Part shown: positions 1 to 5,223 of the stretch, piece after piece
Numbering within the stretch: the stretch's first letter is position 1
Layout: the number at the start of each line of letters is the position of its first letter
Assembly: GCA_016763595.1 (NCBI GenBank)
Contig: JAESTN010000235.1
Coordinates: 1-5,223 of the forward strand
DNA from: Flavobacteriaceae bacterium
GTDB lineage: Bacteria; Bacteroidota; Bacteroidia; Flavobacteriales; Flavobacteriaceae
Direction of reading: 5' to 3'
Length of the DNA stretch: 5,223 nt
Made by a program: the position numbers and the translations under genes
The notes under the pieces: model-generated
Databases searched by the model: none
Told to the model about the DNA's origin: nothing
Seen by the model: the letters and a program-made list of their open reading frames with translations, nothing else

Positions 1-3000
1 AAAACAACATTTATTGTTGGTCAAAATTTAAATTTCGATCTTAATATTATGGGGTGTGAATTCCATAGATTAGGCGTTGAGAGTACCCTTTCTTCACTCC
101 CAATTTTAGATACCTGTACCGAGAAAACGGCATTGATGTGCCAGATTCCAGGTGGACGTTATGGGAAATTTAAGCTTCCAACATTAACCGAGTTGCACAA
201 ACATTTATTTGGCGCCGGTTTTGGAGATGCACACAATGCAACTGCCGATGTTGAGGCAACTACCCGTTGTTTTTTAGAATTGATTCGTTTACGAGAATTC
301 ACAAAAGAACAATTAGATGTTGATGAAGATTATTTTAAAAATTTCTCTGAAGCAAACCCAAAGCCAATTCAGGTTATTGGTTTAAAGCACATCAACCTAA
401 AAAAGGAGAGTGAAAAAATTAGAAAACGATTTGAAGCTCAAAAAGGAGCAGAAAAAAGTATTATTTCTGATCAAACTATTTCCGATTTAAAAGAGGTAAA
501 ATTTGCACATTTACACAATCACACACAATATTCTGTTTTACAATCTACCATTCAAATTGGAAACATTGTCAAAGCTGCAGCGAAAGACAAACAGTCGGCA
601 ATTGCCTTAACTGATACTGGAAATATGATGGCAGCCTTTCATTTTGTGACCGCTGTTTTAAATCACAATAAAGCCGCAAAAACCACCAATGATGATTTAA
701 TTGACAACGGGGAAGAGCCAACAGAAACCATTATAAAACCTATTGTTGGTTGTGAATTTAATGTATGTACAGATCACCTTGATAAAACTAAAAAAGACAA
801 TGGGTATCAGGTTGTAATACTTGCTAAAAATAAGAAAGGATATCACAATTTGGCAAAAATGTCTTCTATTGCCTTTGTTGATGGGTTTTATTATATTCCT
901 AGAATTGATAGAGAAATTATCAAGAAATACAAAGAAGATCTTATTGTTTTAACAGGTAATTTATATGGAGAAGTACCTAGCAAGATTTTAAACGTTGGAG
1001 AAAAACAAGCCGAAGAAGCATTGCTTTGGTGGAAGGAACAATTTCAAGACGATTTTTATATCGAATTGATGCGTCACGGACAAGAAGATGAAAAAATCGT
1101 GAATGAAACCTTGTTGAAGTTCTCGACAAAACACAACATCAAAACCGTTGCCACAAACAATACCTTTTACTTAAATAAAGAAGACGCCAACGCTCATGAT
1201 ATTTTATTATGTGTAAAAGACGGCGAAAAACAAGCCACACCTATAGGAAGAGGGCGCGGTTATAGATATGGGCTGCCGAATGACGAATATTACTTCAAGT
1301 CTTCTGATGAAATGAAACAGTTGTTTGTTGATTTGCCAGATGCAATTACCAACATTCAAGAAGTTGTAGACAAAACAGAACCGTATACATTAGCACGTGA
1401 CGTTTTATTACCTGCATTTGATATTCCAGATAAATTTCAAGACGTAAAAGACAAAGAAGACAAAGGCAAAAGAGGTGAAAACAATTACCTACGTCATTTA
1501 ACGTATGAAGGCGCTAAAAAAAGGTACGGAGAAATAACAGAATCTATTGAAGAACGTCTAGATTTTGAATTGGATGTCATTGAAAAGACCGGATATCCTG
1601 GTTATTTTTTGATCGTGGAAGATTTTATCCGAGAAGCTAGAAAAATGGATGTTTCTGTTGGTCCTGGGCGTGGTTCTGCTGCTGGCTCTGTAGTTGCCTA
1701 TTGCTTATGGATTACCAATTTAGACCCCATTAAATACGACTTACTTTTTGAACGTTTCTTAAATCCAGAACGTGTATCGATGCCCGATATTGATATTGAC
1801 TTTGATGATGAAGGACGTGGAAAAGTAATGGATTATGTAATTAATAAATATGGTGCAAATCAAGTAGCACAAATTATTACTTACGGAACCATGGCTGCAA
1901 AATCTTCTATTAGAGATACCGCTAGAGTGTTAGATTTACCAGTGTTTGAAGCAGATAGGATTGCCAAATTAATCCCTGGAATGAAGCTAAAGAAGATGTT
2001 CTCTTTAGATGATAAAGGACTAAAAGAGAAGCTTCGTTCTGAAGAAATTGAACAGGTAAATGAATTAAAAAGACTTTCAGAAGGAAACGACTTAAGTGCC
2101 GAAACAATTAACAAAGCTCGAATTTTAGAAGGCTCTGTAAGAAATACCGGAATTCATGCTTGTGGAGTAATTATTACCCCATCAGACATTACCAATTATG
2201 TACCTGTTACTCTTGCCAAAGATTCTAACATGTATGTTACGCAATTTGACAACTCGGTTGTAGAAAGTGCTGGTTTGTTAAAAATGGATTTCTTAGGATT
2301 AAAAACCTTGACGCTAATTAAGCATACTGTAAAAATTGTAAAAGCAAGACATGGTGTTGAATTAGATCCAGAAAGTTTCCCATTAGATGATGAGAAAACA
2401 TATGAATTATTTCAACGTGGAGAAACCGTAGGGATATTCCAATACGAATCTCCCGGAATGCAAAAACACATGCGAGCTTTAAAGCCAACCGTTTTTGCAG
2501 ATTTAATTGCGATGAATGCCTTGTATCGACCTGGACCAATGGAATACATTCCTTCTTTTATTAACAGAAAGCACGGAACAGAAGATATTGAGTACGATTT
2601 ACCAGCAATGGAGGAATACTTAGCAGAAACTTACGGAATTACAGTCTACCAAGAGCAGGTAATGTTACTTTCTCAGAAACTAGCAGATTTCACCAAAGGT
2701 GAAGCCGATGTTTTGCGTAAAGCAATGGGGAAAAAGCAGATTTCTGTACTGGCTCAAATGAAACCCAAATTTATTAAACAAGCAATCGCAAATAATCATG
2801 ATGCAAAAAAATTAGAAAAGATATGGAAGGATTGGGAAGCTTTTGCAAGTTATGCGTTTAACAAATCTCACTCTACATGTTATGCTTGGATTGCCTATCA
2901 AACGGCATATTTAAAAGCGCATTACCCCTCAGAGTATATGGCTTCTGTGTTGTCAAATAACATGAACGACATTAAAGCAGTTTCTTTCTTTATGGAAGAA

Positions 3001-4104
3001 TGTAAACGAGCAGGAATCACCGTTCTAGGCCCCGATGTGAATGAATCATATTCGAAGTTTTCTGTAAATAATGAAGGGAATATTCGTTTTGGAATGGCCG
3101 CAATTAAAGGTGTAGGTAGCTTGGCTGTAAAAGCAATTATTGACGAACGAAAAAAGAACGGAAACTTTGCTTCCATTTTTGATATCGCCAAACGTGTTGA
3201 TTTACGCGTTGCCAATAAAAAAGCCTTTGACGGATTGATTTTAGCAGGTGGATTTGATTCTTTCACTGGCACACATAGAGCGCAATATTATGTAACCGAC
3301 GAAAAAGGGTCTACTTTTATTGAGAAAGCCCTGAAATACGGAAATAAATACCAAGAAGGCGAAAACTCATCACAGGTTTCCTTATTTGGAGAAGCTTCTG
3401 ATATACAATTGCCAGAACCCATTATTCCAGAATGTGAAACTTGGGGAACCATGGAGTTACTTGGTAAGGAAAAAGAGGTTGTTGGAATTTATATTTCTGC
3501 ACACCCTTTAGATGATTTTAAAAACGAATTGAAGTTCTGTAACGCCAATTTATCATATTTTAAAGAAGACCTAGCAAAGGTTGCAGGTATGAGTTTGTCT
3601 TTTGCAGGAATCATTACTGATGTTCAGCATCGTGTATCTAAAGCAGGTAAAGGTTGGGCGACCTTCATTATTGAAGATTATAAAGAAAGTCATGAGTTTC
3701 GGATGTTTGGTGAAGAGTACATGAAATTCAGACACTTTTTAGTGCCAACTTCATTCTTGTATGTAAAAACAATTGTAAAACCCGGTTGGGTAAATAAAGA
3801 TACAGGAATCGCTGGCGAACCTAGAATATCGTTTACTGATTTTAAATTACTACATGACATCATGGATGAAATGTGTAAAAAAATCACTTTCAAACTAGCT
3901 CTTGAAGAAGTTACTGAAGATAAAATAAGAAGCTTACAACATTTATGTGTAACCAATGGCGGTAAACAAAGTGTTCATTTTACAATTTGGAATGCCAAAG
4001 AGAAAATTGAACTGAATTTGCCAAGCAGAAACACTAAAGTTAAAATTACCAATGAATTACTAACTACTTTAGAAAAAGAACATATTGCTTTTAAACTAAA
4101 TTAG
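1..4104 (+). CDS. dnaE: DNA polymerase III alpha subunit with fused N-terminal proofreading exonuclease (5' partial)
   Basis: This is the catalytic subunit of the replicative polymerase. Residues are counted from the first codon in the window; 1367 are visible. Residues 1-100 end a DEDDh (DnaQ-like) exonuclease: an ExoII motif NxxFD with Asp13, and an ExoIII motif HxAxxD with His78 and Asp83. A charged linker (about 100-165) leads to a PHP domain (about 166-445). The polymerase core follows: GPGRGSAAGS at 554-563, PDIDIDF with catalytic Asp596 and Asp598, MDFLGL with the third catalytic Asp763, the YRPGP motif at 842-846, and the NKSH fingers motif at 954-957. Next come tandem HhH motifs (about 1030-1095), a beta-clamp motif QVSLF at 1125-1129, an OB-fold (about 1195-1290) and a C-terminal domain. 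The frame is open to base 1. The ATG at 49 splits the ExoII motif and is not the start; ExoI (DxE) must lie upstream. From memory of flavobacterial homologues, roughly 100 residues are missing. All polymerase catalytic residues are present. The PHP metal site is degenerate. Confidence 0.97.
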   Translation, partial: KTTFIVGQNLNFDLNIMGCEFHRLGVESTLSSLPILDTCTEKTALMCQIPGGRYGKFKLPTLTELHKHLFGAGFGDAHNATADVEATTRCFLELIRLREFTKEQLDVDEDYFKNFSEANPKPIQVIGLKHINLKKESEKIRKRFEAQKGAEKSIISDQTISDLKEVKFAHLHNHTQYSVLQSTIQIGNIVKAAAKDKQSAIALTDTGNMMAAFHFVTAVLNHNKAAKTTNDDLIDNGEEPTETIIKPIVGCEFNVCTDHLDKTKKDNGYQVVILAKNKKGYHNLAKMSSIAFVDGFYYIPRIDREIIKKYKEDLIVLTGNLYGEVPSKILNVGEKQAEEALLWWKEQFQDDFYIELMRHGQEDEKIVNETLLKFSTKHNIKTVATNNTFYLNKEDANAHDILLCVKDGEKQATPIGRGRGYRYGLPNDEYYFKSSDEMKQLFVDLPDAITNIQEVVDKTEPYTLARDVLLPAFDIPDKFQDVKDKEDKGKRGENNYLRHLTYEGAKKRYGEITESIEERLDFELDVIEKTGYPGYFLIVEDFIREARKMDVSVGPGRGSAAGSVVAYCLWITNLDPIKYDLLFERFLNPERVSMPDIDIDFDDEGRGKVMDYVINKYGANQVAQIITYGTMAAKSSIRDTARVLDLPVFEADRIAKLIPGMKLKKMFSLDDKGLKEKLRSEEIEQVNELKRLSEGNDLSAETINKARILEGSVRNTGIHACGVIITPSDITNYVPVTLAKDSNMYVTQFDNSVVESAGLLKMDFLGLKTLTLIKHTVKIVKARHGVELDPESFPLDDEKTYELFQRGETVGIFQYESPGMQKHMRALKPTVFADLIAMNALYRPGPMEYIPSFINRKHGTEDIEYDLPAMEEYLAETYGITVYQEQVMLLSQKLADFTKGEADVLRKAMGKKQISVLAQMKPKFIKQAIANNHDAKKLEKIWKDWEAFASYAFNKSHSTCYAWIAYQTAYLKAHYPSEYMASVLSNNMNDIKAVSFFMEECKRAGITVLGPDVNESYSKFSVNNEGNIRFGMAAIKGVGSLAVKAIIDERKKNGNFASIFDIAKRVDLRVANKKAFDGLILAGGFDSFTGTHRAQYYVTDEKGSTFIEKALKYGNKYQEGENSSQVSLFGEASDIQLPEPIIPECETWGTMELLGKEKEVVGIYISAHPLDDFKNELKFCNANLSYFKEDLAKVAGMSLSFAGIITDVQHRVSKAGKGWATFIIEDYKESHEFRMFGEEYMKFRHFLVPTSFLYVKTIVKPGWVNKDTGIAGEPRISFTDFKLLHDIMDEMCKKITFKLALEEVTEDKIRSLQHLCVTNGGKQSVHFTIWNAKEKIELNLPSRNTKVKITNELLTTLEKEHIAFKLN

Positions 4105-4107
4105 AAA

Positions 4108-4149
4108 ACATTCAAACCTATTTGTTACTTATAAAATAGGTTTGAATGT
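4108..4149. terminator. Perfect 16-bp stem-loop between convergent genes, probable bidirectional terminator
   Basis: The arms at 4108-4123 and 4134-4149 are exact reverse complements around a 10-base loop. The stem starts four bases after the dnaE stop and ends eight bases before the stop of the minus-strand membrane protein gene, where a shared transcription end is expected. Read on the minus strand, the stem runs into TGTTTTCTAATTT, a modest T-run. On the plus strand no T-run follows (AAAGTATTC), so rho-independent action is better supported for the minus-strand gene. The stem is AT-rich, with four G-C pairs. Confidence 0.75.
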
Positions 4150-4157
4150 AAAGTATT

Positions 4158-4412
4158 CTAGCTACTCAATCCTGCAAACAAAGCCAAACCGCCAAATAGG
4201 AACAAAAACAGCATTGCTAAAATAAAATAGATTAACATTAAAAGTAAGGATCCTTTTGCCCAATTCTTCTTCTGTAAATCTGTAGTACTGTCAAAAGCCC
4301 ATACCAAAACTAGTATAAATCCGATGATCGGTAGGGAAGCTAAAAATATTGTTAATGCCCATTCTTTTGGCGCCATTATTTTTGAATCTTGTTGTGCAGA
4401 TAGGTTCTCCAT
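4158..4412 (-). CDS. Small membrane protein with two predicted transmembrane segments, function unknown
   Basis: This gene encodes 84 residues from the ATG at 4412-4410 to a TAG at 4160-4158. The N-terminus is short and polar. A hydrophobic segment at about 18-40 contains SLPIIGFILVLVWAF, followed by a polar loop (DSTTDLQKKNWAKGS, about 41-55) and a second hydrophobic segment at about 56-80. The VWAF-loop-KNWAKGSLL arrangement resembles small two-helix membrane proteins common in Bacteroidota and Firmicutes, for which I know no established function. The frame stays open to a TTG at 4439 (93 residues), but that TTG is the end of the predicted -7 promoter box, so the ATG is preferred. The sequence before the ATG is A-rich with no Shine-Dalgarno, as usual in Bacteroidota. 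The gene converges on dnaE and diverges from the gene at 4519. It is probably a single-gene transcription unit in the inner membrane. Confidence 0.8.
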   Translation of the reverse strand: MENLSAQQDSKIMAPKEWALTIFLASLPIIGFILVLVWAFDSTTDLQKKNWAKGSLLLMLIYFILAMLFLFLFGGLALFAGLSS

Positions 4413-4436
4413 GTATTTAGTTTTTAAAGTTGAACT

Positions 4437-4467
4437 CAAATATACAATATTAAATACTCAATATCAA
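4437..4467 (-). promoter_or_regulatory. Flavobacterial-type promoter for the minus-strand membrane protein gene
   Basis: On the minus strand, TATATTTG at 4444-4437 matches the Bacteroidota -7 consensus TAnnTTTG exactly. A TTG at 4467-4465 lies 20 bases upstream, within the spacing known for flavobacterial -33 elements. Transcription would start near 4430, giving a leader of about 18 bases before the ATG at 4412. The match is read directly from sequence; that it is active is inferred. Confidence 0.7.
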
Positions 4468-4482
4468 TCACTTAACTTTTCG

Positions 4483-4490
4483 TATATTTA
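4483..4490 (+). promoter_or_regulatory. Possible -7 element for the four-helix membrane protein gene
   Basis: TATATTTA matches seven of eight positions of the TAnnTTTG -7 consensus, the last G being A. It lies 28 bases before the ATG at 4519, a plausible distance. No TTG occurs 17 to 23 bases upstream on this strand, so the promoter would be weak, activator-dependent or located elsewhere in the 106-base divergent gap. Confidence 0.3.
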
Positions 4491-4518
4491 TTGAAGTTTT
4501 AATACACACAACTACACC

Positions 4519-4950
4519 ATGAACTCAACTTTAAAAAACAGCCTTGCGGTAATTGCAGGATTAATACTAGGTGGACTTATTAATATGGGAATTATTATGA
4601 TTAGCAGCTCCATAATTCCGCCTCCGAACGGCGCTGATATTACTACCATGGAAGGATTAAAAGAAACCATGCATTTATTTGAACCTAAGCATTTTTTATT
4701 TCCATTTTTAGCGCACGCTATTGGCACATTAATTGGCGCTACTATAGCAAGTAAATTTGCGGCTACTAAACAAAAATCAATGGCATTAACAGTTGGTGTT
4801 GTCTTTTTAATTGGAGGCACAATCAATGTGTATTTGTTGCCATCTCCAATGTGGTTTAATGCAGTAGATTTAATTGGAGCTTATATTCCAATGGCATTTA
4901 TTGGATGGAAAATAGCGAAGGCTAAAAGCTTATTTTTTAAAAAATATTAA
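4519..4950 (+). CDS. Small integral membrane protein with four predicted transmembrane segments, function unknown
   Basis: This gene encodes 143 residues, ATG to TAA. Hydrophobic segments are visible at about 8-33, 58-81, 87-109 and 112-132, so it is predicted to be a four-helix inner-membrane protein. The first segment is glycine-rich (AGLILGGLINMG). Between segments one and two lies a polar loop of about 25 residues that starts IIPPPNGADI and contains MEGLKETMHLFEPKHF. The C-terminus is basic (KIAKAKSLFFKKY), which suggests a cytoplasmic end. There is no cleavable signal peptide and no enzyme motif I recognise. It resembles uncharacterised membrane proteins of Flavobacteriia, though I cannot name a family. 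The start follows an in-frame leader with no Shine-Dalgarno. The next gene starts 12 bases after the stop, so the two are probably co-transcribed. A minus-strand frame across the same bases is a shadow. Confidence 0.85.
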   Translation: MNSTLKNSLAVIAGLILGGLINMGIIMISSSIIPPPNGADITTMEGLKETMHLFEPKHFLFPFLAHAIGTLIGATIASKFAATKQKSMALTVGVVFLIGGTINVYLLPSPMWFNAVDLIGAYIPMAFIGWKIAKAKSLFFKKY

Positions 4951-4962
4951 TTAACTATCAAT

Positions 4963-5223
4963 ATGAGAAAAATAGGTTTTTTGATTTCAGTGTTATTATG
5001 TATGGTTTCGTATGCACAGAAAAACACAAAAATTACTACTATTGACTTTGTGCAAATTCTAAACAACAATAAAAAAGAGGCCGTTTATTACTACAGAAAC
5101 AATTGGGAGATGTTGCGAAAAATGGCTGTAAAGAAGGATTATATTCATTCATATAAACGACTAGAAACAAAACCTACAAAAGAGGCGCCTTTTAGTTTTA
5201 TGCTCATTACCACCTATAAAACC
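4963..5223 (+). CDS. Secreted or periplasmic protein of unknown function (3' partial)
   Basis: The ATG at 4963 opens a frame that runs to the window edge without a stop, giving 87 visible residues. The N-terminus is a clear signal peptide: basic MRK, a hydrophobic core (IGFLISVLLCMVSY) and an SYA-Q cleavage site after residue 18, typical of Bacteroidota. Cys13 is preceded by Leu-Leu and is not a good lipobox, so a lipoprotein is unlikely. The mature part includes VYYYRNNWEMLRKMAVKKDY at about 41-60 and ends in a beta-strand-like FSFMLITTYKT. This helix-then-strand pattern recalls small dimeric alpha/beta-barrel proteins, but that is a guess from pattern alone. The gene follows the four-helix membrane protein gene by 12 bases, probably in one operon. 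It would act in the periplasm or outside the cell. Confidence 0.8.
   Translation, partial: MRKIGFLISVLLCMVSYAQKNTKITTIDFVQILNNNKKEAVYYYRNNWEMLRKMAVKKDYIHSYKRLETKPTKEAPFSFMLITTYKT

Larger units (their letters stand above)
4421..4537. repeat. 13-bp inverted repeat flanking the divergent intergenic region
   Basis: TTTTTAAAGTTGA at 4421-4433 is the exact reverse complement of TCAACTTTAAAAA at 4525-4537, with 91 bases between the arms. The left arm lies in the leader or start-site region of the minus-strand gene, 9 to 21 bases before its ATG. The right arm covers codons 3 to 7 of the plus-strand gene. The arms are placed similarly relative to the two divergent genes, so they could be paired binding sites. 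The repeat is AT-rich and may be chance. Confidence 0.4.

Noticed and set aside
49..51. ATG as the start of the polymerase gene
   Set aside because: The frame is open to base 1, and the codons before this ATG encode GQNLNFDLNI, part of the ExoII motif. Starting here would remove a catalytic residue.
301..500. Possible inserted element or intein at the exonuclease-PHP junction
   Set aside because: The stretch is only about 65 charged residues with no intein splice motifs. It reads as an ordinary interdomain linker.
2922..3272. Minus-strand frame of 116 codons inside dnaE
   Set aside because: It is antisense to the conserved fingers and HhH region and encodes no recognisable protein, so it is a shadow of the coding constraint on the other strand. 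The other antisense frames at 1881-2114, 1922-2107 and 3690-3956, and the plus/minus overlaps within dnaE, are rejected for the same reason.
4413..4518. Small RNA or riboswitch in the divergent gap
   Set aside because: The gap is 106 bases, very AT-rich, with no stable stem followed by a T-run. Promoter elements explain it well enough.
4512..4826. Minus-strand frame of 104 codons
   Set aside because: It lies opposite the membrane protein gene at 4519. Its hydrophobic look is a by-product of that gene's codons. The plus-strand frame has a better start, a sensible topology and close spacing to the next gene.
4963..5223. Lipoprotein signal peptide on the partial secreted protein
   Set aside because: The only cysteine (Cys13) follows Leu-Leu, which does not fit a lipobox, and a good SYA-Q signal peptidase I site lies downstream.

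Overview
The window looks like chromosomal DNA from a member of the Bacteroidota, most likely a marine-type Flavobacteriia. Four things point there. The DNA is AT-rich. The replicative polymerase carries a proofreading exonuclease fused to its N-terminus. A promoter of the flavobacterial TTG-N20-TAnnTTTG type is visible. The starts have A-rich leaders rather than Shine-Dalgarno sequences. I cannot place it to genus.

Layout. (1) Positions 1-4104, plus strand: most of dnaE, the alpha subunit of DNA polymerase III, open at the left edge. It runs DEDDh exonuclease, PHP, palm/fingers, tandem HhH, beta-clamp motif, OB-fold and C-terminal domain. The first ATG in view lies inside an exonuclease motif, so the true start is upstream of the window. 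(2) Positions 4108-4149: a perfect 16-bp stem between convergent genes, probably a shared terminator. (3) Positions 4158-4412, minus strand: a small protein with two membrane segments, with its own promoter at 4437-4467. (4) Positions 4519-4950, plus strand: a protein with four membrane segments and no recognised function, divergent from gene 3. (5) Position 4963 to the right edge, plus strand: the start of a secreted protein with a signal peptide, 12 bases after gene 4 and probably in its operon.

The polymerase is the only gene with a clear role: replicative DNA synthesis with proofreading in one chain. Its PHP domain has lost most of the metal ligands of active PHP domains, which fits proofreading having moved to the fused exonuclease. 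The three small genes to its right look like ordinary envelope proteins, and nothing ties them to replication.

I see no rRNA, tRNA, CRISPR array, insertion sequence, riboswitch or origin. No gene-free stretch exceeds about 106 bases. I did not find a convincing new defence or mobile system. The most interesting points are the exonuclease-polymerase fusion with its degenerate PHP site, and the compact divergent promoter region.
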